The translations under genes were made by a program, and so were the position numbers. Below are positions 8,863-18,889 of a DNA stretch of 39,980 nucleotides, piece after piece. How positions within the stretch are numbered: position 1 is the stretch's first letter; each line of letters starts with the position of its first letter. The stretch spans positions 1 through 39,980 of the forward strand of contig CAWHCB010000009.1 of NCBI GenBank assembly GCA_963827905.1, written 5' to 3'. The notes under the pieces are model-generated. The model ran no database searches, was not told where the DNA came from, and was given only the letters and a program-made list of their open reading frames with translations. The stretch is from JACXTP01 sp963827905 (GTDB taxonomy: Archaea > Thermoplasmatota > Thermoplasmata > Methanomassiliicoccales > UBA472).

Positions 8863-10601
8863 GGCCCTCCGCGGCGACCAGGAAGGCGACGGCATAGGTC
8901 GTCACCGCCACCGGCGCCCTTTTCGCGAATTGGTACACGGCCCCCCGTGGGTCGGCGCCGCCGATCATCATATGGTTGAAGTAGGTCACGACGGCGCACA
9001 GCTCCAACGCGTAAAGGCCGCCGATGAGCATCAGCCCGTCATAGCCCTGGTCCGAGCCGGTCACCGCGGATACGACCTGGAACAGGCTCGCGGTCACAGC
9101 CAGCACGATCGGCGCGAAGTAGGTGGCGGTGTGGCGCCATCATGTCCACCACTCCCTGCAACCGCTCCCTCATCTTCGCCTCGGTGGACTGCAGGTCGCT
9201 CAGGTACTGGGCCAGGTTCAGCGCGGTGCGGGTGGCCGCCCTCGGGTCCACCATGGCGCATCGCACCACCGTGGAGAAGGCCTGGCGCAGCATCGGCGAG
9301 ACGGACCGGAAGACCTCGTCGCCCTCCAATGCCTGGGCCAGGTCCTCCCGACCGGTGCGGACCAGATGCAGCACCCGTCGGCATAGGTCCCGGGCCATGC
9401 CCTCCTTGCCGTTGGACAGCTCGGTCAACGCCGTCTCGAAGGACCCTCCGCTGGCCAGATGGTTGCCGATGAGGAACAATGCCAGCACCAGCTCCCTCTC
9501 CGCCTTGGGCCGTTGCACGGACCGCTTGTGCCAATCGCGCCAGCGCAGGAGGAACCATGCCGAGGCCCCGAAAGCGATGATCGATAAGGTGACCAATGGG
9601 TCCGAGGCCCAAGCAACGCCGTTCCGAGCCCGATCGCCATCGACCATCACCAGGACGGCGAGGTCCTTGCGGTCCAGGACGATGCCCTGTGCAGGTCCTC
9701 GCATAGGGTGCCGCCGCAGCACGCTCTGGGCATATACGAAGGTGCAGGCGGGGAAGACCACCAGCATCAACAGGGCCACCACCGGCAGCGAGACCGGCGG
9801 AGAGGCGAAAGCCGTCGGTGCCAGTGGACCCGACCGACATCAGCGGCATGAGCGAGAACAGCATCACCGGCAGCAGAACGCCGAAGGCGAAGAGCACCAT
9901 GGTGGGCACGGAGAGCGAGGCCACGTAGCGCTCGCCCTTCTCCCTCACGCCCTCCAGCACCAGCCAGTTGGCGCGGTCCAACAGGCGGTCTATCCCTTCT
10001 CGCGTGCCCTGCTTGGTGGAAGCGATGGTCAGGACCAGAGCTTGTCGGAGCCCATCGTTCAGCTCCCCGAGCGAGGTGGACAGGTCCATGATGGCCGCCT
10101 TCCAGCCCCACCGCCCGTCCGGACATGGACTCCCACCAACTCTGCCTGAGGCGACGGTTCAGCGGACCATCCCCGAGGCGGCGGCGGAGACCGCCCCCTC
10201 CAGCGAAGGCCTGACATTGATGCTCATGCTCAGAACGCCTATGATGGAGGGCGAATCGCGCAGTATGGCGCGTTCCTCCTCCTGGGCTCGCTGCTTGGCG
10301 AACGAGAGGATGGAGGAACAGGCGATGAAAGGCAGCATCAAAAGGCCCAACGAGGCGAAGAGCAGCTGCTGCAGCGGAAGGACGAGGCTGAGCAGGACGG
10401 CGAGAATGGAGGAGATGCGAGGAGTAGGCCATGAGCGAGGTGAAGGCGGCCGAGCGGACCACATCGACCTCTATGTCGTTGCGTTCCATCCAGGCGACCT
10501 CCGCTCCCCGGGCCGTTCCCCGGTTCGCGAACCAGGCCGGCGCCTTCAGCCGGGCCCACCGGGAGACGCGCCGGCGGTGATCCGACCACCCGATCGCCCA
10601 T
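8846..10601 (-). CDS. Type II/IV secretion (Tad-like) F-domain membrane protein, several frameshifts
   Basis: Membrane platform protein of an archaeal type IV-pilus/Tad-like machine, partner of the upstream ATPase. Its start overlaps the ATPase stop (TGATG at 10601), indicating translational coupling. Corrected, it is about 585 residues with two T2SF-like repeats. The first contains the membrane pair around LPLQQLLFASLGLLMLPF, the SPSIIGVLSMSINVRPSLEGA motif and LVLTIASTKQGTREGIDRL. The second contains LVLALFLIGNHLASGGSFETAL and RDLCRRVLHLVRTGREDL. Membrane segments follow each repeat and the C-terminus is hydrophobic. Frame changes are needed near 10570, 10437, 10180, 10105, 9800 and 9115, yet each piece is clearly coding. 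That number is high even for this sequence, so partial decay cannot be excluded. Confidence 0.75.
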
Positions 10602-12337
10602 CAGGCCATCCCCCTCAACCTCTCGCGGAACTGTCCCAGGAACGCCTCCGGTTCCGTCCGGGCCAGCTCCAGCCGGCCCCAGAGGAACTCGTTGCAATCG
10701 CAGACCGCGGCCGGGCCGACCAGGTCCTGGGAGCTGTTCTCCTGGGCCTCGACCTGCAGACGCCGCATCTCTCCGCGCAGCCAGATGTTGTCCCATGCCT
10801 CCTCGGTCTCGATCCCCCAGGAGGCGGCCACCCGCGCCGATCACCTCGCAACCGCCCTCCACCTTCCCACCGTTCAGGGCGTCCAACATCTGATCGAACT
10901 GGCCCGGACCTCGCTCCTTGGCCAGGGCCGCCACCTCGGACAATCGGCGCACCTGGCGATGCGAGCCCAGGGGCCTGGTCAGGGCCAGGCTCAGGATGAC
11001 GTCGGTGGCGCTGAAGGCCTCGGGCGCTATGCCCATGTCGTGCACCACGCGCTCATAGACGGACCGGGCGGAATCGCCGTGGATGGTGCCCAGCACGGCC
11101 GACCCGGCCTTTCCGGTGCGCATGCTCTCGTACAATGTGGCCGCCTCTCGACCGCGCACCTCGCCCATCACCAGCGCCGATTCGCCCAGGCGCAGGGATA
11201 CGCGGAGCGCCTCCTCCGCCGCCTGGTCCACCCCCTTGTCCAGCCCGCCCTCGATCAGCAACGATTGCGCTCGATAACCGAGCTCCTGCATCTTGCGCAC
11301 CGGAAGTTCGAGGGTGTCCTCTATGGCCAGGACGCGCTGCGAAGGGGGGAGCTCGAACATCACGGCAGAGAGCAACGAGGACTTTCCAGCGCCGCGGGGA
11401 CCGCAGACCAGCATGCTGCAGCGCCCGTCCACCAGGAAGGAGATGAGCCCGGCCGCCTGAGCGGTCAGGGTGCCGTTCTGCACCAGGCGCAGCAGGGTCC
11501 AGGCCTTGCGGGAATGACGGCGCAGCGCCAGGGCGGGCCCGTGGGGGCTGAGCGGCTGGCCGACCAATGTGGCCCTGGAATCGAAACCGGGCACATCCGT
11601 CTCCAGCACCGGGAAGGCCTCGGAGAAGGGTCGCCGGCTATAGTAGCGCAACCGGGCGATCAGGGCCTGAAGCTCCAGGTCGGACAGCAACAGGTTGGTC
11701 TCGGCCCGGACCGTCGAGCTGGAACCGGAGACCCCGCCCAAGGTCACATGCACCGGGACCGAGGCGCAGGGGGCGTCGACATAGATGTCCTCCACCCGAT
11801 CGTCCGAGAGGAGATGCTCCAAAGCACCGAAGCCCACGGTGTAACGGACCGCCACCTCGGCCAACTGGTCGATGGTCGCCGTCGGGTTGCGCCAGGGACC
11901 GGTCCTTCCTCGGCACGGTGAGGGCGAGCGACCTCCTTGCCAGTTCCAGTGCGTGGAGGCGGAGCGTCGGGAACCCATCGGCCTGCGGTGGCGGGCAGCT
12001 TCTGATCGACCTCATCGCCTCCAATACCCTGGAGACCTCCTTCGGCCCGAGGGAGGCCTCCCATGGGTCAAGATGGTATACGGTCCGGGTGCCGCCCAGG
12101 TCATAGATGCGGACCCTCCCGCCCTTCAGGTAACGGTCCTCGACCGGCTCGATGGCCGAGGCCGAACGCTCCAGCGTCCAGACCTGCGAGAAAGGCGATG
12201 GTGCCCTGGATAGGTCGCCTTTCTCCTCCTGACGGTTGGGCGGGGATATGCATATCCGCGCCGTTGTGCCATTCCCTTCGCATGGCGACAGCCGTCCCTA
12301 GGTCGTCGCGTCCCGTTCCGATGCGAAGTTTCCTCAT
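10601..12337 (-). CDS. Type II/IV secretion system ATPase (TadA/CpaF/GspE family), three frameshifts
   Basis: Hexameric ATPase that powers assembly of pili or secretion of pilin-like proteins at the cytoplasmic membrane. The family N-terminal region includes GRVRIYDLGGTRTVYHLDPW and LLSDDRVEDIYVDAP. It is followed by Walker A (CGPRGAGKSSLL), the Asp-box (LAIEDTLELPV), Walker B-like ALVMGEVRGREA and the His-box (VLGTIHGDSARSVYERVV). The start at ATG 12337 is preceded by GGAGGGGG. Frame changes are needed near 12225, 11890 and 10835; the last restores VAASWGIETEEAWDN and the C-terminus RLRGMA. It lies 104 bp from the divergent U32 peptidase and is translationally coupled to the F-domain protein. 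The cluster resembles archaeal type IV pilus or Tad loci. Confidence 0.85.
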
Positions 12338-12410
12338 TTTGACCCCCTCCATGCCACCGGGGGCCGAGGTGATAAAGCACCGAACTAACTGTAGGCTACG
12401 CCAGGGCGAC

Positions 12411-12420
12411 ATTAAATAGA
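12411..12420 (+). promoter_or_regulatory. TATA box for a leaderless U32 peptidase transcript
   Basis: ATTAAATAGA is centred about 27 nt before ATG 12442, and no Shine-Dalgarno sequence precedes that ATG. The spacing predicts a transcript beginning at or next to the start codon, as is common in Thermoplasmata. Inferred from sequence. Confidence 0.5.
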
Positions 12421-12441
12421 GAATGTCCTTATCCAAAGCCC

Positions 12442-14368
12442 ATGGAACTGCTCGCCCCCGTTGGCGGAAAGGAGACCCTGAAGGCGGCCATCATGGGTGG
12501 AGCGGACGCGGTCTATCTGGCCGGAAAGGACTTCGGCGCCCGTCGCATGGCCCAGAACTTCACGGACGAGGAGCTGAGGGCGGCCATCGCCTACGCCCAC
12601 CAGAACAAGGTCAAGGTCTATGTGGCCGTCAACACATTGATCAAGCAGTCCGAGCTGTCCTCCGCGCTATCCTTCGCCGACGCCCTCGTTTCCATGGGGG
12701 CGGACGCCATCATCGTGCAGGACCGAGGTCTGATGCGCTGCATCCTCGACAATCTCGACATCCCGGTCCACGCCTCCACCCAGATGGGCATCCATGATCC
12801 TTACGCGGCCCTCTGGGCGGAGAAGGAGGGCACTGCAGAGGGCCATACTCTCCCGGGAGCTGTCCCTGGCCCAGATCGAGGCGGTCAAACAGAGGACGCA
12901 GATAGGGCTGGAGGTGTTCATACACGGGGCCTTGTGCTATTGCTACTCCGGGGGGTGCCTCTTCTCCAGCATGCTGGGGGGCAGGAGCGGCAACCGAGGG
13001 CTGTGCGCCCAGCCATGCAGGAAGAGGTACAAGCTCGGCGACAAGGAAGGCTACCTGCTCAGCCCGGCGGACACCTTTGGCGTGGATTCGGTGCCGGAGC
13101 TGATGAGGATAGGGGTGGTCTCGCTCAAGATCGAGGGCCGCATGCGCAGCCCGATGTACGTCTACCACGCCTCCAGGATCTATCGCTCGGTCATCGATAG
13201 GGCGGCCAAGGGGGAGAAGGAGCTCATAACCGACAGGGAACGCGACCTGCTGGAGACGGTCTTCAACCGCGGGTTCAGCCGAGGTTATCTGATGGACGAG
13301 AGCGTCATGCAGACGGCCTACGCGGAGTCGCGCGGGCAGCCATTGGGCCAGGGCAACATGGTGGCGGGCTCCATGACCCTCAGGACCGAGCGGTTGGCCC
13401 GGGGCGACGGCATCACCCTGTATCAGGGCGACCAGAAGGTAGGGGGTTTCGAGGTCCGTTCCGACCCGCGCAAGAGCGGGGAGGTGCTGCTGCGCTCCCC
13501 CTTCCCGATACCCGATGGGACTTACCAGGTCTACAAGACCAAGGACCGGGAGTTCGAGGACCTGCAGGGAAGGATCGGCACGATGGAGCTTAGGCCAATG
13601 CCGGGGAGGCGCCGCGAGGTCGAGCTGCCCATGCGCGACCGGGGCCGTCGCCACAGAGACCCGGAGCTTTCGTTCTACGTCTCCTCCCTGAAGACGATGG
13701 AGGCGGTGCTGCCGTTCGCCGACCGCATCTATTACGAGACATCGCCCTCCCTGGACAAGGCCATGGCCTTTTGCTCCGAACAAGGCGTGGAGATCGTCCC
13801 GCTCCTGCCCCGGATATCCCCCGAGGTCCCGGAGATGGAGAGCGACCAGATCATGGTGTGCACACTGGGCCAAGCGGAAAGGTATCGGGAACGCCAGCTC
13901 TACGGGCACAGCTCCCTGAACTGCTTCAACTCCTTCACCGTCCCCGAGCTGTACCAATATACCTTGTCGGTGGAGCTGGCCAGGGAGGACATCGCCGACA
14001 TCGCGCGAAGCACCGAGGCTAGGATAGAGGTGATGGTGTTCGGCCGGGCGGAGCTCATGGTCACCAAGGACCCCTGCATCAAGGAAGGCTCCTTGATCGA
14101 TGAGATGGGGGCCCGTTTCCAGGTGTACCGCGACCACCAGGGCTACGCCCACATCCTCAACTCGGCGGACACGTTCCTGTTGGACCACATGGTCGAGCTG
14201 GAGCGCATGGGGGTGGACTCGCTCGGTCTGGACGTGCGCAGGCGGCATCCTGACCTGGCGGGGTTGGCGGCCGAGGTGTTCTCCCAGCGCGACCTGAGGA
14301 GGAAATCGGCATTGCGCAAGAAGTGCGGGCCGATCACCTCGGCGCATTTCGAGCGGGGCGTGCCTTGA
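12442..14368 (+). CDS. Peptidase U32 family protein, one frameshift
   Basis: Member of the U32 'collagenase' family, many of which are RNA-modification or cofactor-linked enzymes rather than true peptidases (for example RlhA and TrhP, which hydroxylate rRNA or tRNA). The N-terminal MELLAPVGGKETLKAAIMGG starts a TIM-barrel-like domain. The family cysteines lie in GALCYCYSGGCLFSSMLGGRS and GLCAQPCRKRY, plausible Fe-S ligands, followed by SLKIEGRMRSP. A C-terminal extension of about 350 residues carries more barrel-like sequence. Near 12825 one base shift joins LWAEKEG to LQRAILSRELSLAQ. Corrected length is about 640 residues, as in the long U32 subgroup. It sits between the divergent secretion ATPase and the pilin-like genes, which may be coincidental. 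Confidence 0.85.
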
Positions 14369-14434
14369 CCGGGTAGCTTGATTGTAGTCGAATCAGGATT
14401 AGCATCGGGCCTAGCTCCATGACCTGGGGCTTTC

Positions 14435-14885
14435 ATGCTCGGGATCAAGGACAGGAAGGGGGTGGGAGGATTCACCGAATCGCTGCTGGCCATCAGCGTG
14501 GTCACGGTGGCGGTGGTGTTGTTCACGGTCACCATGGCGATCAATCTGGCCGGATCGGGGGACAGGGAAAGGGTCGAGGTGGTCGAGGCCGGTTGCCAGC
14601 AGTTGATGGAGGGCGTTCTTCGGAACTGTTCCAACGCTCGATGGGAAGGCTTTGTCCGACCCAGCCCTCAAACATATCGTCACCCTGCCGCTCCCCATGC
14701 CCGACCAGGTCCTAGGTTATTCCATTATCGTCAAGGACATTGGCCAAGGCATCGAGCTCGTGAGCGTCAGGCAAGGGGTCGATCCGGTCCCGGGGACGCC
14801 GATTGCGCATTCCAGCCTGCCCATGTGCATTGAGTTGGCAGACGGCCGCACGGTAGCGGGACTGGTGGAGGTGAGCTGCTGGTGA
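14435..14885 (+). CDS. Type IV pilin-like / archaeal membrane-anchored small protein, one frameshift
   Basis: The N-terminus is short and charged (MLGIKDRKGVGG), followed by FTESLLAIS and a long hydrophobic helix. This resembles a class III (prepilin-type) signal: basic residues, a glycine before the cleavage site, a glutamate at +3 and a hydrophobic stretch. After the helix comes a small domain. The frame moves by one base near 14645, after NCSNARWEG, and continues LSDPALKHIVTLPLP to the stop at 14885 (about 150 residues). The next gene starts at GTG 14882, overlapping this stop. Likely substrate or minor pilin of the nearby ATPase/F-protein machine; this assignment rests on topology and neighbourhood, not on a recognised family. 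Confidence 0.6.
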
Positions 14886-15348
14886 GGTTGAAGGACCGGT
14901 CCGGGATGGCGGTGCTCTTCGATGCCCTGATGTTCCTGACCGTGATGACGTTGGTCTCGGTGTCGATGCTGAGCTTGCTCAGGTCCGACCAGGATGAGGA
15001 TGGGTCGCAACGATACGTGGATTCCGTGCACGCCACGATACTGGCGTCAACGATATCCTTCCAGGAAGGCCCCCCGTGCACCTTGGCCGACCTGGTGGAG
15101 TCCTATCTGCGACTGGGGGACGACCTGTTGGAGAAAATGATCGAGGAAGCGGTCCGGCCTCTCTTGGACGGTTATTTCGGACCGGGCATCCAGTTCCAAT
15201 GGTTCATGGAGAGCGGCGAGGTCCGCTCATCCTTCGGAAGCGATAGCGTATCCGGGAGGCAGGGGGCGGCGACGTCCACGTCTCCCAGGTGCGTTGGCAG
15301 GATGACGGGGCGGCCATGGTCTGCGGTCTGAGGGTCCGGTATCCCTGA
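14882..15348 (+). CDS. Second membrane-anchored pilin-like protein, overlapping the first
   Basis: GTG start overlaps the stop of the preceding pilin-like gene (translational coupling). The N-terminus MRLKDRSGMAVLFDALMFL has the same layout as its neighbour: basic residues, then one hydrophobic helix through about residue 30, then a soluble domain (CTLADLVESYLRLGDDLLEKMIEEAV). Near 15262, in a G-rich run, the frame probably shifts, because the alternative frame gives a beta-strand-like tail VHVSQVRWQDDGAAMVCGL ending RVRYP at 15348. Unshifted, it would stop at 15331. Family not recognised; the context suggests a minor pilin or pilus-assembly accessory. It ends 2 nt before the convergent zinc-ribbon gene. 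Confidence 0.55.
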
Positions 15349-15350
15349 GC

Positions 15351-15681
15351 TCAGACGCGAGGTCTTTTCAACGGGTCCCGGGCCATCTCCTCCGCGACCT
15401 TCTGCGCCCTGCCCAGCTCGACGAACATGAATATGAAGGATAGGACCACGAAGAGCAGGAAGGCGTAGACGATGCTGTCCCCGAGAGGGGTGTCGTAATT
15501 GACCAGATACATTCCCGCCAGGATCAGAGAGATAATGGAGGTCGCCGATCGCCAGGTAGCCCAACGCACCGGTCCTTACCTTGAAGATGATGGCCTCGCC
15601 GCCGCAGGAAATGCAGCGTTTGGACGCATACCATCTTCTTGGCTGCACCTGCTTGCAATCGGGGCAGTAAAGGAATTGCAT
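15351..15681 (-). CDS. Small zinc-ribbon membrane protein, one frameshift
   Basis: The N-terminal zinc ribbon has two CxxC knuckles (YCPDC and CISCGG, the first within MQFLYCPDCKQVQPRRWYAS). After LGYLAIGD the frame shifts by one base near 15555 and continues through two hydrophobic segments (SLILAGMYLVNY and SIVYAFLLFVVLSFIFMFV), ending DPLKRPRV. Total about 109 residues. I chose ATG 15681 because a TATA-like CTTTAATCGG lies about 27 nt upstream, pointing to a leaderless start; an upstream in-frame ATG at 15699 would lie inside the promoter spacing. Function unknown. Small zinc-ribbon membrane proteins of this layout are common in Thermoplasmata. Confidence 0.6.
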
Positions 15682-15720
15682 GACGGAGGATTCGTGCATT
15701 CCCGATTAAAGGTTTCCCCC

Positions 15721-16101
15721 TCAGGAGGGGCTACAATGACATTGCCACGCGTCGTCGGGAAGTCCGATGTAGATGTCGCTCTGGGGCTGCACCTGCTCCG
15801 ACCAGATGACCTTCTCCATGCCCCTCAGGTCGAGGTTCCAATAGAATATGCGCCAGTTCAGCCCGGAGAGCAGTTGCGTCTCCTCCCAGTGGGTCTTGAG
15901 CACATGGAGGTCCTGCAGGAAATAGAAGAGGCGGCGGTCCTCGGCGTCAAGGAGGTTGTCGATGATCTCGTCCGAGTTCCCGAAGAACTGGAGCACCCTC
16001 CAGCTCACCTCATTGGCGACAGCTTCGCTGACGTTGCCTTCCTTCATCAAGGTCCGCCGGATCAACTCGAACCAAGGTAATCTTATGACCTCCCTTTGCA
16101 T
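15721..16101 (-). CDS. Conserved hypothetical protein, DUF6015-like
   Basis: A 126-residue soluble protein with an alpha-helical N-terminal half (LIRRTLMKEGNVSEAVANEV, then RVLQFFGNSDEIIDNLLDAEDRRLFYFLQDL) followed by a short beta-containing C-terminus (WRIFYWNL). The helical part, with a D-x-E-D-R-x-x-F-Y core, resembles the archaeal DUF6015 family as I remember it; the assignment is tentative. GAGGAG lies just upstream of ATG 16101, and a TATA-like GTATATAAG lies near 16138-16146. No frameshift. Function unknown; it may be a small winged-helix-like regulatory protein, but nothing decisive is visible. Confidence 0.55.
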   Translation of the reverse strand: MQREVIRLPWFELIRRTLMKEGNVSEAVANEVSWRVLQFFGNSDEIIDNLLDAEDRRLFYFLQDLHVLKTHWEETQLLSGLNWRIFYWNLDLRGMEKVIWSEQVQPQSDIYIGLPDDAWQCHCSPS

Positions 16102-16300
16102 GACTCCTCTTGCAGGGAATGCCTTGTTGACGCCCCCTTATATACCTTCTCATCTACCCGACCTGCCGAGCGATCGTCCTCAGGGAGCGTTCTTTTCATT
16201 GATGATAATTCGATCATGGGACAACTGGATGGAAATGAAGTTTCATTCCTGAAAATGAGTGGCCATAATTTATATCGCCACATCTGCTTCTTTTCATTCA

Positions 16301-17917
16301 ATGTTCTTCCATCGGGCTTGGACCGTTCCTCTTGCGGTCATCGTCGGTGTGTTGTTGCTCATCTGTGCTGTCCCATTGCCATCTGCAGGCGGGAACGAGA
16401 CCCCACGCCTCCGACGGAAGCGGTCAAGCTCATCTTCATCCACCACTCCACCGGGCAGAACTGGCTGGCCGATGGGAACGGCGGGTTGGGCCAGGAGCTC
16501 GGCGAGAACAACTACTTCGTCAGCGACACCAACTATGGGTGGGGGCCGGACGCCATAGGCGACCGCACGGACATCGGCAATTGGTGGGAATGGTTCCGCG
16601 GTCCAGAGAGCGGGACGTACCTGAGCGCCTTGTACAATGAGAGCGGACAGCATTCGTCCTACACCCGGTCATCCACCGATCCCGGCGGTGAGAACCAGGT
16701 CATCATGTTCAAGTCCTGCTTCCCCAACTCCCAGTTGGGAGGGGGTCTGGACGACCCGGTACCAGCGATCGAGGACAACCCATTGAAGGGGGTGTCGTGC
16801 GGCTCGCAGTACCACACCATCGCCAACGCCAAGGGGATATACATCGACCTGCTGGAGTACTTCAAGACCCGGCAGGACAAGCTGTTCGTGGTCATCGTCA
16901 CCCCGCCGGTGCAGGACCCCGGACAGAGCGCGAACGCCAGGGCCCTGAGCCAATGGCTGGTGGACGACTGGTTGGACGATTATCCGTATGACAATGTTCT
17001 CGTCTTCGACTTCTACAACGTGCTGACGTCCAACGGCGGCAGCTCGGACACCAACGACCTTGGTCGGACCGATGGCAATCATCATCGCATCTGGAACGGG
17101 TCGGTGCAGCACAAGACGCGATGACGGCTCCAACGTGCTGGCCTACCCTTCGGGCGGTGGGGACGACCACCCGAGCCAGGCAGGGAACCTGAAGGCGACC
17201 GCGGAGTTCGTGCCGCTCCTCAACGACGCCTATCACCGATGGACGAACTCCTCCCAACCGATCGACCTCAAGCTCTGGCCGTACCAGGTGGGCGGGGACC
17301 GTCTCGTCTTGTCATGGAACGAGGTGGGGGCGACCGGTTACCGCCTCCTGTTCGCCGAGAGCGGGCAGACGATGCATCAGTACGGAGAGGTATTGGATGG
17401 CAGCGTGCATCTCGCCACCATCACCGGCTTGGGCAACGCCACCACGTACGATGTCAGGTTGGAGGCCCTGCAGGGGGAGGAAGTGATGGACACGGCGAAC
17501 ATCACGGTCCGGACGGCAGCGGTGTACGTCTCCACATACCAATGGGACCTGGAGGACCAGGGGAACGAGACCGCCCTCCTGACCGTGTCGCTGACGGTGG
17601 ACGGGGACGTCGGCGCCATCGACGAATATAGGATCTATCGAAGCGTCGATGGTGCGGATTGGGTCCTGGTCCAGACCACCGAGGTCCCCACGTTCATAGA
17701 TCTTGTGCAAACGGAAGAAAGGACGAATTATGGATATCGCATCAACGCCACCGTCTCCGGCGAGGAGTCCCTCCTCCAGGAGTTCGAGGTCGAGGCCGGT
17801 CCGGGCGAACCTTCCGGGGGCTGGGACCCAGACCAAGGGTTGCTCCTCCTGTTGTTGATCCCCATCATCGGGGCCAGCCTGCTCTACTTCGTATGGATGA
17901 AACGGAAGAAGAAATGA
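16301..17917 (+). CDS. Secreted membrane-anchored protein: FIHHSTG hydrolase-like domain plus Fn3 repeats, two frameshifts
   Basis: Exported protein of about 535 residues. The signal peptide is MFFHRAWTVPLAVIVG followed by a hydrophobic core and PSAGG. Near 16405 the frame shifts, then a globular domain begins with KLIFIHHSTGQNWLADGNGG. It contains NYGWGPDAIGDRTDI, LFVVIVTPPVQDPGQSANA and VLVFDFYNVLTSNGG, which together look like an SGNH/GDSL-type hydrolase fold. A second shift near 17105 leads to DDGSNVLAYPSGGGDDHPS, with an Asp-x-x-His that could close a catalytic triad. Two Fn3-like domains follow (LVLSWNEVGATGYRLLFAES and YRIYRSVDGADWVLV), then a C-terminal transmembrane helix and basic tail WMKRKKK. 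A TATA-like AATTTATATC about 27 nt upstream suggests a leaderless start at ATG 16301. Substrate unknown; possibly cell-surface glycans or esters. Confidence 0.7.
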
Positions 17918-17919
17918 TG

Positions 17920-17935
17920 GGGCCGCTCTCGGCCC
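17920..17935. terminator. Hairpin between convergent genes
   Basis: A perfect 6-bp stem (GGGCCG / CGGCCC) with a CTCT loop sits in the 22 bp between the stops of two convergent genes. It is symmetrical and could end or stabilise both transcripts. No strong T-run follows, so termination by this hairpin alone is uncertain. Confidence 0.4.
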
Positions 17936-17939
17936 GTCC

Positions 17940-18377
17940 TCAAAGGTCCAGCTCGTACCTTTCGCTGTACAGCATCTCGTCCTCGCCCCGATAGTTGAAG
18001 GAGATCCAGTATGCCTGATCCGATGATGGCCTAGGGACCAGGTCCCCCACCACCCCGATGCATAGCGGCCTCTCCGGGGGCAGCTCCTTGATGTTTTTTA
18101 CGATGTCCGCCTCGATCCACAGCCGGCTCTCCACCAGGGAGGAAGGTATGTTGGTCTCGATGTGCACGTCCTTGGCCTTGCGCTTGCCGACGTTGTTCGC
18201 GTAGAGCCAGGTAAGTTGCCCCGACCTTCCGTTGCATTCACCCGGACCCTTCACCTTGAACTCCAGGTCCGGTCTCAACATGCACGAGACCACCCGCGGT
18301 CCCGAAGCTGATACATCCATGCCTTCAATTGATCCCATAGCGCATCCCATCCTAACTGAAATGACATGGCCATGCAT
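17940..18377 (-). CDS. Hypothetical protein
   Basis: About 145 residues, not recognised. The middle is beta-rich and Ig-like in pattern (LEFKVKGPGECNGRSGQLTWLYANNVGKRKAKDVHIETN has no long runs of one type, and is split by short turns), followed by LWIEADIVKNIKELPPERPL and a C-terminal AYWISFNYRGEDEMLYS. No signal peptide or membrane helix is visible. Start: ATG 18377 lies about 27 nt from the TATA-like ATTTTATTAAATG, consistent with a leaderless transcript; ATG 18347 is an alternative. It is convergent with the Fn3 protein gene. The beta-rich pattern could be a small carbohydrate- or protein-binding domain, which is only a guess. Confidence 0.5.
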   Translation of the reverse strand: MHGHVISVRMGCAMGSIEGMDVSASGPRVVSCMLRPDLEFKVKGPGECNGRSGQLTWLYANNVGKRKAKDVHIETNIPSSLVESRLWIEADIVKNIKELPPERPLCIGVVGDLVPRPSSDQAYWISFNYRGEDEMLYSERYELDL

Positions 18378-18588
18378 ATTAATAATATTATTCATTTAAT
18401 AAAATATTATCGAGAAAGAGAATCTTTCGTTCATGGGCAATGTTTCCGTTCCCCGGACTTTGAGGAAGCTGCTGAGGTCCGTTCGATGACCTGCCGAACG
18501 ACCCCATAGACCACCGAAACGTTGGGTTTCGTGCATTCTATTAAATACCAGTTCAAACATGGCAATGACTATCCCGCAACCAAAAAGG

Positions 18589-18620
18589 GAGTGGGAAATA
18601 ACAACATAGGTAGTTTAGTA
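18589..18620 (+). promoter_or_regulatory. Conserved 5' leader of zinc-ribbon gene, copy 1
   Basis: The 32 nt before ATG 18621 are almost identical to the 33 nt before the paralogous gene at 27416. The shared core is ATAGGTAGTT, preceded by GAGTGG and an AAATAA-CAA stretch. A TATA-like ATTAAATAC lies about 41-50 nt upstream in both copies. Non-coding conservation of this extent suggests a shared regulatory element or translation signal. AGGTAG could act as a weak Shine-Dalgarno sequence. Confidence 0.55.
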
Positions 18621-18803
18621 ATGTACGGAAACAAGAGTGGGGGCAGCTACGGCCGCCCCAGGAACGATGGGCCACGCGAGATGCACGATGTTACTTGCTC
18701 GGACTGCGGTCAGAAGACCCAGGTCCCTTTCAAGCCAACTGAGGGCAGGCCTGTCTACTGCAGGGACTGCTACGCCAAGCACAAGCCGAAAGACAGGTAC
18801 TGA
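18621..18803 (+). CDS. CxxC-x17-CxxC zinc-ribbon protein, copy 1
   Basis: A 60-residue protein. A Gly/Ser/Arg-rich N-terminal tail (MYGNKSGGSYGRPRNDGPRE) precedes a zinc ribbon CSDC, exactly 17 residues, then CRDC, with the family core QKTQVPFKPTEGRPVYC, and a basic KHKPKDRY tail. This is the CxxC-x17-CxxC domain family. Such small proteins are common in archaea and some bacteria; a nucleic-acid-binding role is likely from the basic tail and the RGG-like N-terminus but is not established. I chose ATG 18621 because the conserved leader ends there. A paralogue with the same leader lies at 27416. Downstream, a GC hairpin and T-rich tract follow. Confidence 0.8.
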   Translation: MYGNKSGGSYGRPRNDGPREMHDVTCSDCGQKTQVPFKPTEGRPVYCRDCYAKHKPKDRY

Positions 18804-18825
18804 GTTGGTTGTATCAAACCCCTTA

Positions 18826-18885
18826 GGGGCGTCAGCCCCGTAAATCCCTTAATTATTGTTTTACATCTTTTTCTTTGGCTCAGTG
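18826..18885 (+). terminator. Probable terminator after zinc-ribbon gene
   Basis: A perfect hairpin GGGGC-GTCA-GCCCC (18826-18839) is followed by a T-rich tract containing GTTTTACATCTTTTTCTTT, about 20 nt after the stop. Archaeal termination depends mainly on the T-rich part, which aCPSF1 would recognise in RNA. Confidence 0.5.
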
Positions 18886-18889
18886 TATC

